Of a stretch of 64,000 nt of DNA, positions 8,276-16,169 are shown piece after piece. Within the stretch, counting starts at the first letter, position 1, and each line of letters starts with the position of its first letter. The stretch is from Qipengyuania_B thermophila (lineage in GTDB: Bacteria > Pseudomonadota > Alphaproteobacteria > Sphingomonadales > Sphingomonadaceae), in contig NZ_SDSI01000003.1 in the NCBI RefSeq assembly GCF_004153605.1, positions 1-64,000 on the forward strand, written 5' to 3'. The notes beneath the pieces were generated by a model that saw only the letters and a list, made by a program, of their open reading frames with translations, did not search any database and was not told where the DNA came from. The position numbers and the translations under genes were made by a program.

Positions 8276-8799
8276 TGGCCACTTCTCGCGGCGCGGACGA
8301 GGTGAGGGCATACATTGCCAGGACGCAGGTGGCGCTGGCGACCAACATCCTTCGCGGCGCCGCCAGGGCTGCCGCGAAGATCGTGGCGGATGAAGCCAAG
8401 GACCGTGTCATCTCCAGCGACGTCCGGGGCGCAATCAAGGTCGCCACCCGAGCCAGCGACGAACAGGGCCGGGTGATCGCCAAGGTCCAGGTGAAGGGGA
8501 AGGGGGCATACATCGCGCCGTGGTTGGAATACGGCACGGACCCTCACTTCATCAGCGTCGACGATAGCCAGCGGCAAGGGCTGAGCGTCGGGAGGGTGAA
8601 CACGAAGGTCAAGGAGGGTTCGCTGGTGATCGGCGGCAATTTCGTCGGCGCAACCGTGCTGCACCCCGGCGCGCGTCCGCATCCGTTCCTGCGGCCCGCG
8701 CTCGACGTCAAGCAGGACGAGGCGATCGCGGCGGCACAAGCATACATCAATACCCGCTTGCGACAGAGCACCGGCGGCGCGGCAGAGGTGGACGAATGA
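8275..8799 (+). CDS. Minor tail / neck protein, HK97 gp10 family
   Basis: The 174-residue product has a helical N-terminus and the core motif IAPWLEYGTDPHF, then GARPHPFLRPALD near the C-terminus, which together identify the HK97 gp10 family of tail-completion components. It sits in the fixed order connector, head closure, gp10, tail terminator. It would act at the head-proximal end of the tail. The stop overlaps the next start as ATGA. Confidence 0.9.
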   Translation: MATSRGADEVRAYIARTQVALATNILRGAARAAAKIVADEAKDRVISSDVRGAIKVATRASDEQGRVIAKVQVKGKGAYIAPWLEYGTDPHFISVDDSQRQGLSVGRVNTKVKEGSLVIGGNFVGATVLHPGARPHPFLRPALDVKQDEAIAAAQAYINTRLRQSTGGAAEVDE

Positions 8800-9194
8800 G
8801 CGGGGTCGACGTGATCGGGGCACTTCTGGCCGACGACCCCGCCGTAACCGCATTGGTCCCGCCGGCGAACATCAGGGCGGGCAGGCTACCCGACAACGCA
8901 ACCCTGCCTTCTCTGCTGGTTCGTTCGGTCAGCCTTGTGGAGCGGCAGCCTCTCAAGCGCCAAGGCATTGTGCGGATAACAGAGCGCGTAGCGGTTATGG
9001 CCCGCGCAAATAACTACCGGCAACAGCGCGAGATCATCGCTGCGGTCCGCGATGCTTGCGCGGGGCAGACGGGGAACATCGGCGGCACAACAAACACCGT
9101 CGTGTTGAGCGCCGGAACCGGACCCGATCTGACCGGCATAACCACGTTCGAGCAGACGCAGGATTTCCGGGTCAGCTTCGACCACCACCTCTGA
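8796..9194 (+). CDS. Tail terminator protein, DUF3168-like
   Basis: The 132-residue protein fits the tail terminator slot and has the matching pattern: an N-terminal helix with LLADDPAVTALV, the turn RLPDNATLPSLLVRSVS, a strand IVRITERVAVMARA and a final strand FEQTQDFRVSFDHHL. Such proteins cap the tail tube when it reaches full length and join it to the head. It is translationally coupled to the gp10-like gene. Confidence 0.85.
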   Translation: MSGVDVIGALLADDPAVTALVPPANIRAGRLPDNATLPSLLVRSVSLVERQPLKRQGIVRITERVAVMARANNYRQQREIIAAVRDACAGQTGNIGGTTNTVVLSAGTGPDLTGITTFEQTQDFRVSFDHHL

Positions 9195-9216
9195 CCTACA
9201 GATCAGGAGAATACCA

Positions 9217-9399
9217 ATGGCCGACAAGGAGAAGGGTCGCCGCGCGACCTTTGTGCGCGACATTACCGACGCGGGATCCGGCAAGACCTTTACCGCCAAC
9301 TCGACGGTCACGCTGACCGAAGGCGAATACGCGAACTACGCCGCTGCTGGCCTGCTCGCCAACGCTACCGAAAAAGCGGGCAGCGACAAGCCCGCCTGA
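9217..9399 (+). CDS. Small tail-region protein (60 aa)
   Basis: The ATG is preceded by an AGGAGAATACC site. The product has 60 residues with a predicted short beta hairpin (TFTANSTVTLTEGEYANY) and an Ala-rich end. Similar short proteins occur before the tube gene in alphaproteobacterial prophages. I assign no function. It may be a small domain that interacts with the tube protein. Confidence 0.65.
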   Translation: MADKEKGRRATFVRDITDAGSGKTFTANSTVTLTEGEYANYAAAGLLANATEKAGSDKPA

Positions 9400-9462
9400 A
9401 CCAGATTGCCGCATCGGCAATACCCCGCCGGCATCGCCGGCTCGCCATAGAAGGATATGAAC

Positions 9463-9912
9463 ATGGCACTTTCCACTGCGGCGGGCTCGGCGCTCGCCAT
9501 TTCCGTTGCTGCCCCCGCCACCCAGGACGCCGCCGGCTATGCGGCGCTCACCTTCACCGAGATCGGCCTGATCGACAAGATCGGAGCGATCGGTGGCACC
9601 TTCGCCGAAGTCGAGTTCCAGCCGCTCAAGGGCCCGAAGATCACGCTCAAGGGTTCGCGCGACAACGGCACGCTCAACCCGTCCTACGCTGTGGACAGCA
9701 ACGACGCCGGACAGGCGCTGATGAGGACGGCGGCGAACGATCCGACGAGCAAGTTCTACTCGTTCATGATCACCCGCCCCGATGGCGAAAAGGTCTACTT
9801 CGGCGGGATCGTGTTCGGCGCCCCCGAAACCATCGACACTGCGGACACGGTGACGACGGCCAATCCGACCGTCAAGGTCTGCACCAATTACGTGCGCGTT
9901 CCCGCCCCGTAA
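9463..9912 (+). CDS. Major tail tube protein
   Basis: The 149-residue product has the beta-rich build of siphovirus tail tube subunits: AGYAALTFTEIGLIDKIGAIGG, then VEFQPLKGPKITLKGSRDNG, a helix around NDAGQALMRTAAND and the strand FYSFMITRPDGEKVYFGGIV. Hexameric rings of it would form the tube. AAGGA at 9451-9455 gives good spacing to the ATG at 9463, while an in-frame ATG at 9457 sits only one base from it, so I prefer 9463. It lies between the tail terminator and the assembly chaperones, as expected. Confidence 0.87.
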   Translation: MALSTAAGSALAISVAAPATQDAAGYAALTFTEIGLIDKIGAIGGTFAEVEFQPLKGPKITLKGSRDNGTLNPSYAVDSNDAGQALMRTAANDPTSKFYSFMITRPDGEKVYFGGIVFGAPETIDTADTVTTANPTVKVCTNYVRVPAP

Positions 9913-10008
9913 CCACTTTCCCGGCGCGTCCGGTCGATGAGCATCGCCCCGTCTGCGCATCGCAGGTCGCCGGGCGGGGCGGTGCATCCTTCCTGCGAAA
10001 GGCAACCC

Positions 10009-10431
10009 ATGTTCGACATCACTTCTCAGGCCGCAAGCGATACTTCCGCCATCCACCTCAAGGGACTGGATGGGGAGCACCTCTACGACGACAAGGGCAA
10101 TCCTGTCCGCATCGTTGTCTATGGCCCCGGTTCCAGGCAGTTCGCGCAGGTGGAAGCGCGCCAGACGGCCCGCGCCATCAAGCGCATGGAGGCGAATGAC
10201 GGGAAGCTGTCAGTCGCCTCGCCCGAGCAGCGCGACGCGGAGACGGCGGAAGACCTGGCCGCGATCACCGTGGCGTTCGAGAACTTCGACTATCCGCCTG
10301 CCAAGGGCAAGCCCGACGCGGAACGGTTTGCGGCACTCTATCTCGACCGGTCACTCGGCTTCATCACCAAGCAGGTCACGAAGCACCTCAATGACTGGGG
10401 AAACTTCAAGAACGCCTCTCCCGCGGACTGA
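10009..10431 (+). CDS. Tail assembly chaperone (lambda gpG analogue), zero-frame product
   Basis: This 140-residue protein lies in the usual slot between the tube and the tape measure. It has an N-terminal beta part (IHLKGLDGEHLYDDKGNPV) and a helical C-terminal part (AEDLAAITVAFENFDYP, then LYLDRSLGFITKQV). Lambda-like phages make two chaperones here, gpG and a longer gpGT, which bind the tape measure and recruit tube subunits. The slippery heptamer near its end (10398-10404) supports the same scheme. A CGAAAGG site precedes the ATG at 10009. The in-frame start at 9937 would add residues with no ribosome site. Confidence 0.85.
   Translation: MFDITSQAASDTSAIHLKGLDGEHLYDDKGNPVRIVVYGPGSRQFAQVEARQTARAIKRMEANDGKLSVASPEQRDAETAEDLAAITVAFENFDYPPAKGKPDAERFAALYLDRSLGFITKQVTKHLNDWGNFKNASPAD
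10398..10404 (+). promoter_or_regulatory. Programmed -1 ribosomal frameshift site (GGGAAAC)
   Basis: The heptamer G GGA AAC is in the exact zero-frame phase required (codons TGG GGA AAC), eight codons before the zero-frame stop. Slipping back one base leads into the next frame, which stays open through the chaperone-2 frame to 10880. Lambda uses GGGAAAG at the same place. A hairpin (10451-10458 with 10464-10471, extended by TCCGG/CCGGA at 10441 and 10476) lies downstream, but 36 bases away, so its part in stimulation is uncertain. Confidence 0.85.
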
Positions 10432-10880
10432 AGTTGTATGTCCGGTACCTGGCGTGGCTCCATGCCACGCCGAAGCCGGACGAAAGGATGCGTGCGGCGA
10501 AGGTCAAGGCACCCGAATTGAGCCGCCTGGATCAGTTGAAGAGGGACGGTGTGCCTGTCCGTATGCCGCCCAATCCCGCACCCCACATCATCAACCGCCT
10601 TGTCGAGATCGGGCTGACGGAAGCGGGCGCAATGGCTCCGGTTCCGCTTAGCTGGCGGGAAATCCACTACTGGCAGCAGAATACCGGAGTCTGCCTTTCG
10701 GCATGGGAGGCCCGGACGATCCGTGACCTGTCAGTCGCCTATGTGGCAGAAGGCAGGCGAGCCGAAGCCATGAACTGCCCGCCACCGTGGAGGGCCGAAG
10801 TGACGCAGCGCGAGCGGGAACTGGACGAGGCTCGTCTGGAGGCGATGTTTGGGGAATCAAGCCAACGCTTCAATCGTTAG
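10404..10880 (+). CDS. Tail assembly chaperone, frameshift extension (lambda T analogue)
   Basis: This frame adds 158 residues to the first 132 residues of the upstream chaperone through the -1 shift at 10398-10404, giving a fusion of about 290 residues. The part has RYLAWLHATPKPDERM, a helix PHIINRLVEIGLTEAG, and a charged C-terminus. Read alone, the frame would need a weak TTG start at 10434 without a ribosome site, which supports expression only as a fusion. The T-like domain should bind the tape measure protein. The last 24 bases overlap the end of the antisense TM2 gene. Confidence 0.82.
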   Translation, partial: LQERLSRGLKLYVRYLAWLHATPKPDERMRAAKVKAPELSRLDQLKRDGVPVRMPPNPAPHIINRLVEIGLTEAGAMAPVPLSWREIHYWQQNTGVCLSAWEARTIRDLSVAYVAEGRRAEAMNCPPPWRAEVTQRERELDEARLEAMFGESSQRFNR

Positions 10881-11174
10881 CCTTTGCCGCGTTTCCTCAA
10901 TTCTTCGCCGCATGATCGACGGGATCAGAAACAGGTCGATCAAGGCCCAGAACACGGTCACGAAAAGACCGATCAGCGTCACCCCAAGCAGCAACATGAT
11001 TATGCCGGTGCCCTTCTCGCCCAGATAGAGGCGATGGGCACCGAACATGCCGAGAAAGACGCAGAGCAGATAGGCGACGCCAACGCTCGGCTTCTCGTTT
11101 GTCACCCGCTGCTCGATCAGCAGTTTGCGGCTCTCGCTCAACCGTCCCGCTGAATGCTCGTCCACTTCGTGCAT
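10857..11174 (-). CDS. TM2-domain membrane protein, antisense moron
   Basis: The 105-residue product has the TM2 pattern: a first membrane helix, the motif GMFGAHRLYLGEKGTG, and a second helix ending in a short basic tail. The N-terminal 30 residues are cytoplasmic and charged. It is the only gene on the minus strand inside the late operon, has its own AAGGGAG ribosome site, and overlaps the end of the chaperone frame tail to tail. This is the layout of a moron, a gene expressed from the prophage that may change the host envelope or exclude other phages. The function of bacterial TM2 proteins is not settled, so the role is inferred. Confidence 0.85.
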   Translation of the reverse strand: MHEVDEHSAGRLSESRKLLIEQRVTNEKPSVGVAYLLCVFLGMFGAHRLYLGEKGTGIIMLLLGVTLIGLFVTVFWALIDLFLIPSIMRRRIEETRQRLTIEALA

Positions 11175-11261
11175 CCTTATCTCCCTTAAGTCGCGGGAGA
11201 CTAGGGCGGCGCACGGCGGTGTCTAGCGAAAATCCAACCCGACACAGAAAGGGAGGCGCGC
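11175..11261. other. Divergent intergenic region, TM2 moron and tape measure
   Basis: These 87 bases hold the ribosome sites of both genes (AGGGAG on the minus side, GAAAGGGAGG on the plus side) and an AGTC/GACT inverted repeat near 11190. A moron promoter is expected here, but I see no convincing -35/-10 pair. Confidence 0.4.
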
Positions 11262-14200
11262 ATGAATGAAGCATCGCCGACCCTTGAAGTCGGGTTCGCC
11301 ATTGACCCGGAATCCTCCTTCGACACGCTGCGCCAGCTGCAAGCGGCGATGGACACGACTGAAGGGAAGATCGTTGCGGACGCCGCCAAGATCGAGGCCG
11401 CCACCCGCAACATGGTCAATCTTGGCAACGGCACGGCGCAAGTCACCGCGTTCGGCAATGCACACAGCCGCGAGATGCAGGGTGTCGTGCGAGACCGGAA
11501 CGCGGCTGAAAAGGCGGGCGAGGGGCTGGTCCGCCAGATGCAGCGGCAGGCCGAGACGTTCGGCAAGACCGCGTCCGAAATCCGCAACATGCGCGCCGAA
11601 CAGCGGGCATTGGCAGCGGAAAGCCAGGGACTGACCGAACTGGCTGCGCGGATTCGTTCGGTAAACAGCGAACTCAACCGCATGGAAGCCGCATCAGCGA
11701 CGGCCGGGCGTGGCGTTGGTTCGGTCGCCACGACCGGCAGGTTCGCAGCCCACCACATGCAGAACCTGGCCTTCCAGTTCCAGGACGTCGGCGTGCAGAT
11801 GGTGATGGCCGCGCAGTCGTCCGATCCGCTGCGCATGGCTCTGATGGCCCTGATGATGCAGGGAAGCCAGATCCAGGGGATCATGTCGCAGGCAGGCGTC
11901 GGAGTCGGCGGCCTTGCCCGGCAGGTGCTGCTCACGGCGCGGATCATCAGCGAAACCGCGCCCGCGAACATTGCATCCGCATTGGCCACGGTGAAGGCAC
12001 AGGAAGCCGTTGCCGCCGCCGAATACAAGCGCACCCAGGCAGCGCTTGCGGCTGCGCGCGGCGAGGTGCTTCTCGCCAATGCCGCCAGAACCACCGCCAC
12101 AACGGCGGAGGCGTCCGCTGCCGCCACCGCTGCACTTGCAGCCGCGCGACAGCGCCTTGCAGCCGTGACCGCAGAAGCCGCGCTCGCCGAGCAGGCGCTT
12201 GCCGGAGCGACTGCCCGAACGGCAGATGCCAGCGCCACGGCATCCGCTTTGTCAATCGCGCGGATCACGCCGTGGGGTCGCGCCCTGACCATCGCCGCCG
12301 CCGCCGCAACTGCGCTCGGCTTCTCGATCAAGTCCATGCAGCAGGCGGCACAAGACGCCTCCGACATGGAAGCCTACGCCCGCTCGCTTGGACTGACGAC
12401 GAAGGAAATCCGCAACCTCAAGGATGTGACCGTCACCTTCGGAGACACGACCAAGGCCGTATTCCAGGTTGCGGGCAAGGCCATCTGGGACAACATCGGC
12501 CCGGCAGTCAAAAGCACGTGGGAACTCATCGAAGGCTGGTTCGCGGCGGTCGGGTCTGGCACCAAGACGCTCGTCAACTACATGATCGGCGGCTTCGTAG
12601 GCGCCTACAATGCCATCGTGCAGACGTGGCGCAGCTTCCCGGCGGCGCTGGGTGATCTGTTCTACAGCGCGGTCAATGCCGCGATCGGCGCGATCAACAG
12701 CCTGCTGCGCAAGTCCGCCGATGGCGTGAACAGCTTCATCACCAGCGCCAACGCCGTGCTGGGCCAGTTCGGTATCAACTTGCCCACCATCTCCGCCGCT
12801 CAAATCGGCGAGGTCGAAAACCAGCATGCCGGAGCCGGACGCCGGATTGGAGAGGCCTTCGCCGGGAACCTCCGTGAGGCGGTCCAGCGCGACTATTTGG
12901 GTGCAATAGGCGATGCGGTTACAGCGCAAACGATCCGGAACGCGCAGGACCGCATCCGCGAGCAAGCCTTGGCCAAGGGCTATCTCGACCCGGAGAATGC
13001 CAGAACCAGAAAGCCGAAGGTCGACCGCCACGCCGAGCGCCTGGCCCGCGAAAACGAGGCGATAGAGGCGCAGATCCGCAACCTGTATGCGCTCGCCGCT
13101 GCCTACAGGATTTCGGGCGCAGAGGCGCTGATCGCCGAGGCGCGTGTCAAGGCGGAAAGCCAGGCCATCAAGCAGCGCGGCGACATCGAAATGTTCGTCA
13201 ACCGCGAAGTGCGCCTGTCCATTGCGCAGCGCGTGGTGGACGCGGCGAAGGCAAACGCCGCGCTGCGCGAACAGGCCGTTGCACAAGCCGAAGTGAACGC
13301 GATGGTGGCGGCCGGCATTGTCCCGGCCGAACGTTCCGGCGAACTCCTGCAACAGCGCCTTGCCATGCTGCCCCTCATTGCGGCTGCAGAGGCCGCGCAG
13401 CAGCGCGGACTTGCCGAAGAGGCGGCGCGGGCGAACCAGGCGCTCGACGACCAGATCGACGCGCAACGCCAGCTTGCGGAGGCGAAGCGCGAGGAGGCGT
13501 TCAACGCGGCGATGGCGGCAGGCAATGACCGGCTTGCCGAACTGCGCGAAGAGCTGCGGCTTGTCGGCGCCACCAACGAGGAACGGGCCATCGGCCTTGC
13601 CGTGCTGCGAGCCACCAGAGAGGCGGAGAAGTTCAATCCGGCGGATCGCGACGCCTATATCGCGCAGCAGCGCGAGATTGCCATCGCCACGGAAGAGGCA
13701 GCGGCGGCGCAGCGCAACTTCAACGACGCGCTGAGTTTTACCGCCGATCGGTGGGAACTGATTGCCCGAAACGTGCAGAATGCGGGCGCTGGCATGACGG
13801 AGGCCTTTGGCGAGGCTGGCCGCGCCATCAGCGACATGGCTCTCATTTTCGCCGGGTTCCATGCCGAACGTGAGCGGCTGAACCAGCAGCACCTTGAGCA
13901 GCTGCGGCAGGCCGGGAAGGACCAGGCCGCCATCGCCCGCGCGAACGCCCGCTTTGCCTTGCAGACCGCAACCCTTGAGATCGGCGCATTCGGAGACATG
14001 ACTGCGGCTGCGAAGGGGTTCTTCGACGAGAAGAGCAAGGGCTACAAGGCACTTGCGGCGGCGGAGAAAGCGTTCCGTGCGATTGAGTTTGCACTGTCAG
14101 TCCGCGCCATGGCGCAGGACGCCATCGAAACCGGCTCCAGCATCGCGAAAAGCGGTCTGCGCGCAGCGGCTAACGGGGTTGAGGCGGTCGCCAAGGCAAT

Positions 14201-16169
14201 CGCCTCCCTGCCGTTCCCGGCCAACCTTGCCGCAGGCGCTGCAACCGCAGCGGCTCTGGCGGCAATTGGCATTTCTGTCGCTGGCGCGTTTGGTGGCGGA
14301 GGCAGGAACAGTCTGCAGAAGCCTAACACCGGCACCGGCACCGTGCTGGGCGATCCGGACACACAATCCGCCAGCATCAAGAACGCCATCGATGCGCTGC
14401 GCGAGGTCGATACGGTCACGTCGGTCTATGCCCGCGAAATGGCCGGGTCGCTCCGGTCGATCAACAGCCAGATCGGCAACGTGGCCGCCGTGCTGGTGCG
14501 AGGCGGCGACATCAACGCCTCACAGGGCATCGCAGAAGGGTTTGCACCCAACCTCATCGGCAAGGTGCTTGGCTCCATTCCGATCGTCGGCGGCCTGCTG
14601 AAAGGCCTGTTCGGCAGCAAGACCAGCGTCATCGCCAGCGGCATTTCGGGCAGGGCGCAGACGCTGGAAAGCATCCTTGGCGGCGGATTCGACGCATCCA
14701 CCTTCTCCGACATCGAGCGCAAGAAGAAGTTCCTCGGCATCACGACCGGCACCAAGTACTCGACGCAATACGGCAGCGCCGATCCGGCGCTGGAGAACCA
14801 GTTCACCCTTATTCTCAGGTCGTTCAACGACGCGATCCTCGCGGCGGCAGGCCCGCTTGGCAGTTCGACCGACGCAATCACGTCGCGTCTCAAGGGGTTC
14901 GTGGTCGATATCGGCAAGATTGACCTCAAGGGGCTTACTGGCCAGCAGATCGAAGAGAAGCTGCAAGCCGTGTTCGGCGCTGCAGCCGACCGCATGGCCA
15001 TGACGGCGTTCCCCGGCGTGGAGAGGTTCCAGAAGGTCGGGGAAGGCGCGTTCGAGACGCTGGTGCGGGTCGCCTCCACCGTGGAAGCCGTCACGAACGC
15101 GCTGGACATGCTGGGCAGCGCGGCAAGCGGGTTCGGCCTTGACGCCAAGATGGCGCTGGCGGAGCGGTTTGACAGCATCGGAGACCTTACCGGTGCCGTT
15201 GATGCCTATTTTGAGGCGTTTTACACCAAGGAAGAGCAGAACGCAGCGCGGGCCACGCAACTGCGCCGTGCCTTTGACAGCCTGGGCCTTGCCATGCCCG
15301 GCACGCTCGCGGCCTTCCGGGCGCTGGTTGAAGCGCAAGACCTCACCACGACGGCGGGCATGGAGACCTATGCCACGCTGCTGCAACTCGCCCCGGCCTT
15401 CGCCGATCTGAACAAGGCCATGGACGGCACAAGAAGCGCGGCTGACATCGCCGCCGAGCGGGAAAGTCTCCAACGACAGATACTGCAGCTGCAAGGCGAT
15501 ACGGCAGCGATCAGGGCGCTGGACCTTGCCAAGGTCGATGTCAGCAACCGTGCCCTGCAAGAGCAGATTTACGCCATTCAGGACGCGCAGGAGGCAGCGA
15601 AGGCCGCGGAGGAACTGCGCAAGGCGTGGAGTTCGGTCGGCGACAGCATTGCTGATGAAATCAAGCGCATTCGCGGGCTGTCTGGCGCGCAGACCGGCGG
15701 CAACTTCGCTGAACTCATGGGCCGGTTCAATGCCGCCACGGCGGCGGCGCGCGGTGGCGACATGGATGCGGCGAAGGAACTGCCGGGATTGTCGCAGGCG
15801 TTGCTGGCAGCGGCCAATCTTGCGGCGCGCAGCCGGCAGGAACTTGACCGGGTGCAGCAGCAGACCGCTGCGAGCCTTGAGATCACCAACGAAGCGATTG
15901 CGCGTATCTCCGCCGCCGCCAGCGCGGAGAAGGCGGTCCTTGACGCGGCTGCCACGACGCAGGCTGCTGCGGCGAGCGGCAACGAGAGTGCCGCCGCGCA
16001 GATGCGCTCGTCAATTGACGATCTGAGAGCCGAGATCGTGCAGCTGCGGCATGACAACAACGCCGGTCACGCCGCCACGGCAAGCAATACCGGCAGCATC
16101 AAGCGCAAGCTGGAGGATGTGACCAACGCCAGCGGCGGGGACGCGGTATCCGTGGCGTACGCGGCATGA
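11262..16169 (+). CDS. Tail tape measure protein
   Basis: At 1635 residues this is by far the longest phage gene and follows the chaperones, as tape measures do. Long Ala/Glu/Arg-rich coiled coils dominate (about residues 1-350 and 560-900). Hydrophobic stretches occur near residue 345 (ALTIAAAAATALGFSI) and near 1000 (LAAGAATAAALAAIGISVAGAF), fitting a protein that spans the tail lumen and may enter the host membrane. By the usual 1.5 angstrom per residue the tail would be about 240 nm long, which is an estimate only. A GGGAGG site precedes the ATG, and the stop overlaps the next start as ATGA. Confidence 0.95.
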   Translation: MNEASPTLEVGFAIDPESSFDTLRQLQAAMDTTEGKIVADAAKIEAATRNMVNLGNGTAQVTAFGNAHSREMQGVVRDRNAAEKAGEGLVRQMQRQAETFGKTASEIRNMRAEQRALAAESQGLTELAARIRSVNSELNRMEAASATAGRGVGSVATTGRFAAHHMQNLAFQFQDVGVQMVMAAQSSDPLRMALMALMMQGSQIQGIMSQAGVGVGGLARQVLLTARIISETAPANIASALATVKAQEAVAAAEYKRTQAALAAARGEVLLANAARTTATTAEASAAATAALAAARQRLAAVTAEAALAEQALAGATARTADASATASALSIARITPWGRALTIAAAAATALGFSIKSMQQAAQDASDMEAYARSLGLTTKEIRNLKDVTVTFGDTTKAVFQVAGKAIWDNIGPAVKSTWELIEGWFAAVGSGTKTLVNYMIGGFVGAYNAIVQTWRSFPAALGDLFYSAVNAAIGAINSLLRKSADGVNSFITSANAVLGQFGINLPTISAAQIGEVENQHAGAGRRIGEAFAGNLREAVQRDYLGAIGDAVTAQTIRNAQDRIREQALAKGYLDPENARTRKPKVDRHAERLARENEAIEAQIRNLYALAAAYRISGAEALIAEARVKAESQAIKQRGDIEMFVNREVRLSIAQRVVDAAKANAALREQAVAQAEVNAMVAAGIVPAERSGELLQQRLAMLPLIAAAEAAQQRGLAEEAARANQALDDQIDAQRQLAEAKREEAFNAAMAAGNDRLAELREELRLVGATNEERAIGLAVLRATREAEKFNPADRDAYIAQQREIAIATEEAAAAQRNFNDALSFTADRWELIARNVQNAGAGMTEAFGEAGRAISDMALIFAGFHAERERLNQQHLEQLRQAGKDQAAIARANARFALQTATLEIGAFGDMTAAAKGFFDEKSKGYKALAAAEKAFRAIEFALSVRAMAQDAIETGSSIAKSGLRAAANGVEAVAKAIASLPFPANLAAGAATAAALAAIGISVAGAFGGGGRNSLQKPNTGTGTVLGDPDTQSASIKNAIDALREVDTVTSVYAREMAGSLRSINSQIGNVAAVLVRGGDINASQGIAEGFAPNLIGKVLGSIPIVGGLLKGLFGSKTSVIASGISGRAQTLESILGGGFDASTFSDIERKKKFLGITTGTKYSTQYGSADPALENQFTLILRSFNDAILAAAGPLGSSTDAITSRLKGFVVDIGKIDLKGLTGQQIEEKLQAVFGAAADRMAMTAFPGVERFQKVGEGAFETLVRVASTVEAVTNALDMLGSAASGFGLDAKMALAERFDSIGDLTGAVDAYFEAFYTKEEQNAARATQLRRAFDSLGLAMPGTLAAFRALVEAQDLTTTAGMETYATLLQLAPAFADLNKAMDGTRSAADIAAERESLQRQILQLQGDTAAIRALDLAKVDVSNRALQEQIYAIQDAQEAAKAAEELRKAWSSVGDSIADEIKRIRGLSGAQTGGNFAELMGRFNAATAAARGGDMDAAKELPGLSQALLAAANLAARSRQELDRVQQQTAASLEITNEAIARISAAASAEKAVLDAAATTQAAAASGNESAAAQMRSSIDDLRAEIVQLRHDNNAGHAATASNTGSIKRKLEDVTNASGGDAVSVAYAA

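Noticed and set aside
10434..10880. Independent gene starting with TTG for the second tail chaperone
   Set aside because: No ribosome site exists and the -1 frameshift explains the frame better.
12252..13892. Open frame of 546 codons on the minus strand within the tape measure gene
   Set aside because: Antisense shadow of Ala-rich coiled-coil coding sequence.
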